A program made the position numbers and the translations under genes. This document shows positions 16,295-22,820 of a stretch of 31,330 nucleotides of DNA, piece after piece. The stretch comes from Methanobacteriota archaeon. GTDB lineage: Archaea > Halobacteriota > Methanosarcinia > Methanosarcinales > Methanoperedenaceae. The stretch lies in assembly GCA_018900975.1 (NCBI GenBank), contig JAHIFK010000081.1, forward strand, positions 1 to 31,330, read 5' to 3'. Below the pieces are notes generated by a model. The model saw nothing but the letters and a program-made list of their open reading frames with translations, ran no database searches and was not told the DNA's origin. Numbering within the stretch: the stretch's first letter is position 1; each line of letters starts with the position of its first letter.

Positions 16295-16361
16295 GTCCTT
16301 ACACGAAGTAAATAAACAACACTAGTTATTGTAATAAAAAATTGCGGCAGGGATTGGTAAA

Positions 16362-17738
16362 ATGATGAAATCTGTTGCGCTGTTCAGCAATAAAAAAGAT
16401 TCTAAAGATGCAGCACGGCATATTATAGAGCAGGCAAGGTCGCGCCTGGATTTTGAGCCTGACCTTGCCCTGTTCTATTCAACGCTGAAATATAACGGTA
16501 AATACCAGTCCATGCTTGATATCTTCCATGATGAATATGGTGACATTCCGCAGATAGGCGCCTCGGTGGATGGGATGATATACCCTGAGGACATGCGTAC
16601 CGACGGGGCAGCGCTCGTGTTGTGTAAAGATGATGATGCAGAGATACGCGTGGATGGAGTGGAAGGCAAAGGTGCGGTAGAATCTGCAAATAAGCTTGCG
16701 AAAAAGGTAAAATGCAAAAACGGTGCTATTGTGCTTCATTTTCCATTGGTGCACGTGCCGAATATGCTCAAGTCCGGTGAGTTTTTTGCCAAAGGAATCT
16801 ATTACAGCAATCTTTGCAAAGTAAATGATCAAGAAAAACAAAAAGAGTATGCATTGAAATTTGCAGACTATTGCGAAAAAGAGAATATATTCTATCTACC
16901 ACCAACAATTCTTAATATTTTCGCAAAAGAAACGGATTATAAAATCCCAATATTCGGTATTAATGTCCTGCACTCCCAGGTGAGATTCAACTCACCAAAT
17001 ATATTTTGCAACTTTGAGGACATCAATGGGGGAATTTCCGCATTGAAGATTGAGAAGGAAAATATTTATGCTGTTTATGAGGATATTTTTTCAAATAAGG
17101 GAAAAACTCTTGATGAAACAAAACTTATCGCCCATAATGAATTTAAAGTTATAAAAGAATTTAAGGCGAATTTCAAAAAAAATGTTTTGGTTTCTCTGGA
17201 TAGCAAACCACCAGTTCATGCAATAAAAAATCTAATTAGTACGTCCGAAGAAAAGGAAAACGAATTGTTAGGACATCTTGAAAAAGGCGATTATATTGTC
17301 CATAGGCCATATTTTCTTTTATTATTTAATAAAAAAACAAGTGGAGCTTTTCTTCTAGGTATAGGTTCCTATTATCCTTTTGATCTGTTCCCTTTTTTTA
17401 TGGATATTTCAGATTATTCAGAAGATTTCGCCATGGTATATGAGGTTATAGAAAATAAATTTGATAAATTTTACTCCTCTTTAAATAATTTAAAAAATAA
17501 TAGGGACAGTTTTGTTTATTTTTGCATTGATGTAGGAGCTGTTGCTGCATTTGGTGAGAAAGCTTTTGAGTACAAGACTAAAATAAAAGAATTATTAGGA
17601 AAAAACTATTTCGGAATTCTTTCCGCACCCCCTTCGGCATACCTGCCACCAGAATATAAGTTGAGAGATTATCTAACAGAATCATCCAATAATATCTTTT
17701 TTATGAGTGCCGGGACAAATGTTTGCCTTGAGATCTAA
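16362..17738 (+). CDS. FIST-domain sensor-like protein, mosaic base composition
   Basis: 458 residues. The N-terminal third matches the FIST_N pattern: DLALFYSTLKYNGKY, then IPQIGASVDGMIYP, then DGAALVLCKDDDAEIRV, and GAIVLHFP. The C-terminal region (about 300-458) includes LLLFNKKTSGAFLLGIG and SFVYFCIDVGAVAAFG, as expected for FIST_C. FIST proteins are thought to bind small ligands such as amino acids and pass signals on. There is no membrane segment. The first ~430 bases have about 45% G+C; after about 16790 the gene drops to near 30% and codon use turns A/T-ending, so the gene appears to be a mosaic. It ends overlapping the convergent UbiA gene by 4 nt. Confidence 0.7.
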   Translation: MMKSVALFSNKKDSKDAARHIIEQARSRLDFEPDLALFYSTLKYNGKYQSMLDIFHDEYGDIPQIGASVDGMIYPEDMRTDGAALVLCKDDDAEIRVDGVEGKGAVESANKLAKKVKCKNGAIVLHFPLVHVPNMLKSGEFFAKGIYYSNLCKVNDQEKQKEYALKFADYCEKENIFYLPPTILNIFAKETDYKIPIFGINVLHSQVRFNSPNIFCNFEDINGGISALKIEKENIYAVYEDIFSNKGKTLDETKLIAHNEFKVIKEFKANFKKNVLVSLDSKPPVHAIKNLISTSEEKENELLGHLEKGDYIVHRPYFLLLFNKKTSGAFLLGIGSYYPFDLFPFFMDISDYSEDFAMVYEVIENKFDKFYSSLNNLKNNRDSFVYFCIDVGAVAAFGEKAFEYKTKIKELLGKNYFGILSAPPSAYLPPEYKLRDYLTESSNNIFFMSAGTNVCLEI

Positions 17739-18697
17739 TAAAAACCTCTTAGTCCAATAAATATTATAGAGGCAAATGACGAATACCCAATTCCTCTAAT
17801 TACTTTAATATCCCGAATCTCCAATTTCCAATTTTTTTTAGACATTGGCATATATGTATTTTTTAAGAAATAAATAAATGGCACAAGTAAAATTAAATTC
17901 GCTTTACCAAAGACGCTTATTGTAAGCGGATTTAACATTATAATGAAATAAAACACCATTAATATACTTGAAAATCGGATGAGTCGAGATGGAGAAAAAA
18001 CCACCCCTAATGTTTTTAAACCTGCTTTTCTATCACCAGATATATCTTTCAAATCTTTCAACAATAATAATGATATCCCAAAAAAAAAGAAAGCAACCGA
18101 TAGTATTAATCCGTTAATGTTAAGATCAGAAAATATAAGCCACAGACTCAACGTGTACATTGGCCATGCGACACCATATGTAATTAATTCTGTTATGTAA
18201 TGATCTTTCAATCTAAACCCGGTTATTTTTTTTAGAATAATATTATCAGAATACCACCAGGTAGTAAGAGACCATATTAAGAAATAAATATAAATCGGTC
18301 TTTTAATTTCAATGGATAAATAAAATACAATTAATATAGACGTTAAATAGAAAAGTATTGCAGTAAAAAGGGCTATTCTTTGGATTGAGATATCCTGAGT
18401 TAATATCGTTTTCTTCCCCTGTGCAGTGTCTTCCTTAATGTCATTACAATGGTTCCACAGATTAGAACCAAAACTTGAAAACAACGAGACAACAATTCCT
18501 GAAAAAAATATGGAAAAGTTGTTAATATTTATTTCATTTGATACTAAAAATAATGATATTGCGAAGAAGGGAGCTGGTGAAATTATGGATGCTGGAGTGC
18601 TGCAAAGTTTAAAGATCTCAATAGCTTTTATCCAGCATAGTTGCAGATTATGTTTAAACGCCACCAAGGACCACTTTCTTGAACATCTCTTCCGCAA
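17735..18697 (-). CDS. UbiA-family membrane prenyltransferase
   Basis: Up to 320 residues with about eight membrane helices. The first Asp-rich motif is NLWNHCNDIKEDT and the second is LKDLKDISGDRKAGLKTLG, both in the expected cytosolic loops of UbiA enzymes. Members transfer a prenyl chain to an acceptor (quinone head group, lipid glycerol-phosphate, heme or chlorin). The acceptor cannot be read here. Menaquinone or archaeal lipid synthesis are candidates. The start is uncertain: TTG at 18697 is the longest frame, while TTG at 18667 or GTG at 18664 would begin closer to the first helix. No in-frame ATG exists near the N terminus. The gene is strongly AT-rich, unlike most of its surroundings. 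Confidence 0.8.
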   Translation of the reverse strand: MRKRCSRKWSLVAFKHNLQLCWIKAIEIFKLCSTPASIISPAPFFAISLFLVSNEININNFSIFFSGIVVSLFSSFGSNLWNHCNDIKEDTAQGKKTILTQDISIQRIALFTAILFYLTSILIVFYLSIEIKRPIYIYFLIWSLTTWWYSDNIILKKITGFRLKDHYITELITYGVAWPMYTLSLWLIFSDLNINGLILSVAFFFFGISLLLLKDLKDISGDRKAGLKTLGVVFSPSRLIRFSSILMVFYFIIMLNPLTISVFGKANLILLVPFIYFLKNTYMPMSKKNWKLEIRDIKVIRGIGYSSFASIIFIGLRGFY

Positions 18698-18743
18698 TCT
18701 TCTCTTCCTCTTTTCTTTTATTATCCTGTTTCTCTGTCTTCAT
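18654..18743 (-). CDS. 29-residue charged ORF, possible truncated gene start
   Basis: The ATG at 18743 has GGTGAT 5 nt upstream, one of the better ribosome sites in the area. It opens a 29-codon frame with product MKTEKQDNKRKEEEKIAEEM and then FKKVVLGGV before TAA. The base composition is like the normal genome, while the DNA just beyond the stop becomes AT-rich. It may be a short real peptide, or the 5' remnant of an older gene whose body was replaced by the UbiA segment. It overlaps the first codons of the UbiA frame. Confidence 0.35.
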   Translation of the reverse strand: MKTEKQDNKRKEEEKIAEEMFKKVVLGGV

Positions 18744-18761
18744 ATTATATCACCTGTTTAT

Positions 18762-18782
18762 TAATGCTTATGATAAGCATTA
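18762..18782. promoter_or_regulatory. Perfect 9-bp palindrome, operator candidate
   Basis: TAATGCTTA (18762-18770), three bases, then TAAGCATTA (18774-18782): a perfect inverted repeat. It lies 19 nt upstream of the ATG at 18743 on the minus strand. There is no T-tract after it. Position and symmetry suggest a binding site for a dimeric regulator; one of the two small winged-helix proteins nearby would be a natural candidate. Confidence 0.5.
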
Positions 18783-18905
18783 TCACATATACCGGCAGTA
18801 AATATAAATCAATAGGAAAAATAATTTAGAAACTATTTTAAGTAAACAAGATAAGAAACTATGTTTAAGCATATTTATAATAGTATACCATCATAAAATA
18901 ACAGC

Positions 18906-19109
18906 ATGTCAGAGTTAGGAGAAAAAGCAGACAGGATACTTGAGCTTTTAAGCAAACAGAATACATTGACGGTAGAAGAACTCAAAGAAAAGATATCACT
19001 TGAGGACACGTCACTCCTCAATTTCATGCACCTGGGAGAACTTATCGAGTTAATAAAAGAAGATGTCAGGATAACAAGGTTCGGCTATGAGATCATAACT
19101 GTAGAATAA
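18906..19109 (+). CDS. Small winged-helix-like protein
   Basis: 67 residues. Helices RILELLSKQN, VEELKEKISL and LNFMHLGELIELI are followed by a short beta wing VRITRFGYEIITVE, the outline of a minimal winged-helix DNA-binding domain. No known family was recognised. TATTTATAA (18872-18880) is centred 30 nt before the ATG and no ribosome site is present, so the transcript is probably leaderless. The 3' end overlaps the convergent winged-helix gene by 17 nt. Confidence 0.6.
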   Translation: MSELGEKADRILELLSKQNTLTVEELKEKISLEDTSLLNFMHLGELIELIKEDVRITRFGYEIITVE

Positions 19110-19323
19110 GTTCCTTGGCTTTCTGTAAAAAGATCTTTCCTTTATCTGTGGTTTTGTATTTATTCATAGTATTCTCAACAAATCCCTGTTTTTGCAGCAG
19201 ATCCAGGTATTTTTCTGCCAGCTTAAAATTCAGGTTCGTTCTATAGACGACTGCTGTTTTATTGACACCCATGACGGCAACTTCTAAAACGTCTATGATG
19301 ATGTCTATCCTGCTTCTTCGCAT
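19093..19323 (-). CDS. Small winged-helix regulator
   Basis: 76 residues: RRSRIDIIIDVLEVAVMG, then KTAVVYRTNLNFKLAEKYLDLL, then KQGFVENTMNKYKTTDKGKI in pieces, typical of archaeal single-domain winged-helix regulators in which the last part (YKTTDKGKIFL) is the wing. The ATG at 19323 is preferred because AGGTG lies 5 nt before it; an upstream in-frame start at 19338 has no such site. It is tail-to-tail with the previous gene, with overlapping 3' ends. Target unknown. Confidence 0.7.
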   Translation of the reverse strand: MRRSRIDIIIDVLEVAVMGVNKTAVVYRTNLNFKLAEKYLDLLQKQGFVENTMNKYKTTDKGKIFLQKAKELILQL

Positions 19324-19415
19324 ATTACACCTATCCAATTACACTACTCGGTATTGGTATTTATATGTTGCCTATTAAATTGATTATTATGAGTATAATC
19401 CTGGAAAACTGCAAA

Positions 19416-20744
19416 TTAACTGAAAAGTCCCTCAACAGCAGGAAGCGCCGATGGTAATGCAAAGATCACAACCTTGTCGTCAGGAAGGATGGTGTGGCTT
19501 CCACCCGGTATTATTACCTCTGTGTTCCTCACGATCGCGCTAACAATGGCGCCGCGTGGGAAATGCACGTCCTTGAGTTTCTTATTGATGATCTTTGAGC
19601 CTTGTTTTGCAGTCAGTTCAATGATCTTTCCCTTCTCCCCTTCGATGGTAACAAGGGAGTCTATTCCTATTCCCATGGTGAACTTTAAGACCTCATTCAC
19701 CGTAGCCTGTATAGGACTGATAGCCACGTCAACTCCAACTATCTCGAACAATTCCGCATAGTCCGGGCGGTCTGCCCTTGCAATTACCTTTTTCGCCCCA
19801 AGCCTCTTTGCAAGAAGCGCGCATATCAGGTTCTTTTCATCGCTGTTCGTAACCGCTATTACCGCATCCATCGAGCCAATGTTCTCTTCTTTCATCAGGG
19901 AGATATCAGTTCCGTCCCCATTTATTACAAGGACGTTCGGAAGAACCTGTGCAAGTTCTTCACTCCTTTTTTTATCTATTTCAAGCAAAGTCAGCTTAGA
20001 ATTTCCCTTAGCAAGGAGTTTAACAAGGTAATATCCAACTTTACCTCCCCCGACTACCGCTATTTTCCCGGAGTTCTTCCTGGTCTCCTCAAAAATCTTT
20101 CTTGTACCCTCGATCGCTTCCGGTTTTCCTACAAGAACAACCCTGTCGTCCTTCTGAATGATATCATCGCCGTGCGGAATCATCAGTTTAGAACCCCGGA
20201 ATATGGCTGACATGAGACAGCATTCCGGGAGATTTGATTCAGCCAGTTTTTTCCCGACGAGCCGATTATGTTCCGCCACTTTGAATTCGATCATTTTTAT
20301 TTTTCCGCCCACAAAATTTTCCACATTTATTGCTTCAGGAATTGAAAGTATCTGGTTTATCTCGGAAGCAAGTGATAATTCAGGGCAGACCATGGCGTTC
20401 ATCCCCACGATCTCACGTACATCTACAGGCCGATCGATGTAATCCGGATTGCTTACACGGGCAATAGTCTTCACTTTTTTGTTCAGTATCTTTGACGCCA
20501 TGCAGGCTACAATATTTACCTCATCCACTCCAGTAACTGCAACTACAAGTTCTGCCTTATCTATTTTCGCTTTATTGAGCAGTTTTACATCAGCCCCATT
20601 CCCCTGGATGACCTGGACATCCAGTTGCCGTGCCCTGTTACTGACGTCTTCATCTTTCTCTATAATAAATACGTCATTGTCCCTGCACAACGTCTTTGCT
20701 ATATGATACCCTACTTCACCCGCGCCGATAATTATAATTCGCAT
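19416..20744 (-). CDS. trkA: TrkA, NAD-binding regulator of Trk/Ktr potassium uptake
   Basis: 442 residues with two RCK units in tandem. Each has a Rossmann NAD site, GAGEVG (7-12) and VGGGKVG (231-237), with acidic ends to strand 2 (IIEKD and LLEIDK). Each is followed by a TrkA_C domain ending in DDRVVLVG and DDKVVIFA. Such a full-length double TrkA gates TrkH-type potassium channels in response to nucleotides. No trkH gene lies in the window. The gene directly upstream, 31 nt away, codes for a small membrane protein, so the two may be an operon. Downstream lies a 92-nt gap, then the winged-helix regulator on the same strand. Confidence 0.95.
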   Translation of the reverse strand: MRIIIIGAGEVGYHIAKTLCRDNDVFIIEKDEDVSNRARQLDVQVIQGNGADVKLLNKAKIDKAELVVAVTGVDEVNIVACMASKILNKKVKTIARVSNPDYIDRPVDVREIVGMNAMVCPELSLASEINQILSIPEAINVENFVGGKIKMIEFKVAEHNRLVGKKLAESNLPECCLMSAIFRGSKLMIPHGDDIIQKDDRVVLVGKPEAIEGTRKIFEETRKNSGKIAVVGGGKVGYYLVKLLAKGNSKLTLLEIDKKRSEELAQVLPNVLVINGDGTDISLMKEENIGSMDAVIAVTNSDEKNLICALLAKRLGAKKVIARADRPDYAELFEIVGVDVAISPIQATVNEVLKFTMGIGIDSLVTIEGEKGKIIELTAKQGSKIINKKLKDVHFPRGAIVSAIVRNTEVIIPGGSHTILPDDKVVIFALPSALPAVEGLFS

Positions 20745-20774
20745 GATCTCCGGTATTTCGGCAGAATAAATTAA

Positions 20775-20996
20775 TTAGTCTTCCAGTAATTCCTTCCCTT
20801 TTGTGAAACCAAGCACTGATGAAGCGATTATTATCAATACAATAATGATCAGAGATATACTTGATGTGGTCGTGCGCTCTACATTATGCAGGATCAGCTT
20901 GTATAGAAGGTCGGCGGTCCATATGCCCACAATGAGCCCCATGAACCCAAATACAGCAGCATATCCCGAATTTTTAAGCAAGTTCGATATTGTCAT
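20775..20996 (-). CDS. Small two-helix membrane protein upstream of trkA
   Basis: 73 residues. Helix 1 spans about 11-35 (AAVFGFMGLIVGIWTADLLYK) and helix 2 about 47-64 (ISLIIIVLIIIASSVLGF in part). A short polar N terminus, a loop ILHNVERTTTSS and an acidic end KGKELLED complete it. No family is recognised. It is 31 nt from trkA on the same strand, which suggests a shared transcript and perhaps a membrane partner for potassium control. The evidence is positional only. Confidence 0.65.
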   Translation of the reverse strand: MTISNLLKNSGYAAVFGFMGLIVGIWTADLLYKLILHNVERTTTSSISLIIIVLIIIASSVLGFTKGKELLED

Positions 20997-21054
20997 AATT
21001 TTGTATGAATAAGGTATTTTAATATATTAACATATCGAATGCACGGTCAAAATC

Positions 21055-21064
21055 CTTATATTAA
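21055..21064 (+). promoter_or_regulatory. TATA box of aroD
   Basis: CTTATATTAA is centred 26 nt before the ATG at 21085. No ribosome site is seen before that ATG, so a leaderless mRNA is predicted. Confidence 0.55.
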
Positions 21065-21084
21065 AGCAAAATCCTCTATCCACC

Positions 21085-21759
21085 ATGGTGCGAATTGGCA
21101 ACTTAACACTTTATAGATCGATAGTAGCGGCAATAGGGGACATGCCGGCTGAGTCCGCAGTACAGGCAAAAAAGCTTGGCGCGGACATCCTGGAACTCAG
21201 GATCGACCTTCTTAAAGTTGATGCGCGAGATGCACTTTGCGATATCAGAGAAACAGGTCTGCCAGTCATTATTACCAACCGCATGAAGCAGGAAGGCGGG
21301 GCATGGCAGGGGAGTGAAGAAGAGCGCATCAATACACTGATATCATTATTACCGAATGCAGATGCCGTGGATATTGAGTTATGCGCAAGGGACAGGGACA
21401 TGGTGGTCAAAAAAGCCAGGGACACAGGGAAAACGGTTATTATCTCGACGCATGATTTTGAAAAAACACCTGCTAACGACGCCATACATGGAATTATCAG
21501 CGACTCGATTGCCGCTGGCGCAGATATTGTAAAGCTTGCTGTCATGCCCAACTCGTTGGAGGACGTTCATCGTTTACTAGAAGTCACACTTTATGCAAAA
21601 TCCGCGGTATGCACCCTCGCCATGGGGGATAAGGGCAGGCATTCGAGGGTGATAGCCCCGCTATACGGGTCTGTAATGACATACGGCTATGTAGGAAAAG
21701 CCACAGCTCCCGGGCAGTTGAGGGTAGATGAATTGAGACAGATCTTAGATCTTATCTAA
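21085..21759 (+). CDS. aroD: 3-Dehydroquinate dehydratase, type I
   Basis: 224 residues, the typical short archaeal type I enzyme. The substrate-binding ELR lies at 37-39. The catalytic His is in STHDFEKTP (His123), and the Schiff-base Lys in ADIVKLAVM (Lys150). The C-terminal GKATAPGQ loop closes the site. It carries out the third step of the shikimate pathway. No other aro genes are nearby. The 3' end overlaps the convergent membrane regulator gene by 15 nt. Confidence 0.95.
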   Translation: MVRIGNLTLYRSIVAAIGDMPAESAVQAKKLGADILELRIDLLKVDARDALCDIRETGLPVIITNRMKQEGGAWQGSEEERINTLISLLPNADAVDIELCARDRDMVVKKARDTGKTVIISTHDFEKTPANDAIHGIISDSIAAGADIVKLAVMPNSLEDVHRLLEVTLYAKSAVCTLAMGDKGRHSRVIAPLYGSVMTYGYVGKATAPGQLRVDELRQILDLI

Positions 21760-22716
21760 TGATGGTGCAAGTCTTATCAGGTTCTCGCGCCCCTTCTTTA
21801 TTTTCTGGATAGTATTTTTGGTATGGAGACCGTTTAGAGCTGAACTTACCGTAGATTTTGGAAGATCGAGTTTCTTTACTATATCTGACTGATAGAGAGA
21901 ACCTCCACTCTCATTCAGCAGAGCCACGATCCTGTCCTCCAGGTCCATCATATTCGACAAACCCGCGATATCTTCTGCCTCTTCATGAAGCGTTTCTCCC
22001 ACAGTTTCTATTCCTTCTCCAGACGTCGCAATAGTAACCTGAACCTTATTCTTTTGAATTTTAAAAATGATGGCTGCGCCTGCAACCAGAATAATAACGG
22101 CAAGCGCATACAGCATCCATGAAATTGATGGTCTTAAGAGAACGATATTTGGTTCTCCGGTATTAAAAGAACGAAGCCCATACCATATCATTCCATCACG
22201 AACCATGTCAGGCTGCGGAGTTACCTGTTCCACCGTATACCCCTGAGGAAACTGTATTATCAGCGTATTGTCCTTTGAAAGGTATAATCCCCCCACAAAA
22301 ACATCACCTACGTTGAGGTTTTTATCAGTGTCCAGCTTTGCGAAATCAGTCCATGTGAATGAATATTTCACAACACCGTAGTTCCCCGTGGGCGCAGTCT
22401 CGTTACGGGCTTCACCTGTGAAGCCTCCGGCCACCATTTCCCGTTTTGTGGCATTCGAGGCCGCAGATACAGACTTTTGCATTAATTCCCTGAATTCATT
22501 AAGATATACCGGTTTAAGCTGCTCGGTATAGTTCTCAAACGCATCAAAATCGTCAGTTGTAACAAGCTGTGTCCTGTATTCCACGTACCAGACAGCAGTG
22601 CCGTCATCTTTCACATTGATAGTGTACGTTGTTTTATATCCGTTATCAGGTGCGGCGCTTACAGTAGATAATAGCAATATGAATAATAAAAATATTAATG
22701 CTATCTTCGATGCCAT
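21745..22716 (-). CDS. Membrane-anchored winged-helix regulator with extracellular domain
   Basis: 323 residues. A signal sequence (1-21) leads to an exported beta-rich domain (about 25-195). One membrane helix (about 199-219) follows, then a linker, and a cytoplasmic winged-helix domain (256-316) with LYQSDIVKKLDLPKSTVSSAL as the recognition part. Such one-component proteins are common in Methanosarcinales and couple an outside signal directly to transcription. The signal is unknown. The minus-strand TATA-like GTTTTTATACTT is centred about 29 nt before the ATG, again with no ribosome site. It follows the DUF5667-like gene, whose terminator separates them. Confidence 0.8.
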   Translation of the reverse strand: MASKIALIFLLFILLLSTVSAAPDNGYKTTYTINVKDDGTAVWYVEYRTQLVTTDDFDAFENYTEQLKPVYLNEFRELMQKSVSAASNATKREMVAGGFTGEARNETAPTGNYGVVKYSFTWTDFAKLDTDKNLNVGDVFVGGLYLSKDNTLIIQFPQGYTVEQVTPQPDMVRDGMIWYGLRSFNTGEPNIVLLRPSISWMLYALAVIILVAGAAIIFKIQKNKVQVTIATSGEGIETVGETLHEEAEDIAGLSNMMDLEDRIVALLNESGGSLYQSDIVKKLDLPKSTVSSALNGLHTKNTIQKIKKGRENLIRLAPSLDKI

Positions 22717-22740
22717 GTTTTATATATATTTGTTATTTTA

Positions 22741-22749
22741 AGTATAAAA
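22741..22749 (-). promoter_or_regulatory. TATA box of the membrane regulator gene
   Basis: TTTATACTT on the minus strand is centred 29 nt before the ATG at 22716. The even more AT-rich 22721-22730 is too close to the start to act as a TATA box. Confidence 0.45.
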
Positions 22750-22782
22750 ACCACGGGGTTGCATTAACAATCGTCTTACGAT

Positions 22783-22818
22783 AAAAAAAAGATAAATAAG
22801 ATAGGTGAAATTCACCTA
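22783..22818 (-). terminator. Hairpin plus T8 terminator after the DUF5667-like gene
   Basis: The symmetrical TAGGTGAA-A-TTCACCTA (22802-22818) begins 2 nt after the stop codon. Read on the minus strand it gives a 6-bp stem with a 5-nt loop, followed by a T-rich tract and eight consecutive T residues (22790-22783). Confidence 0.65.
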
Positions 22819-22820
22819 CC

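Noticed and set aside
16790..18655. The AT-rich segment as an insertion sequence or genomic island.
   Set aside because: No transposase, integrase, terminal inverted repeat or target duplication was found; replacement by recombination fits better.
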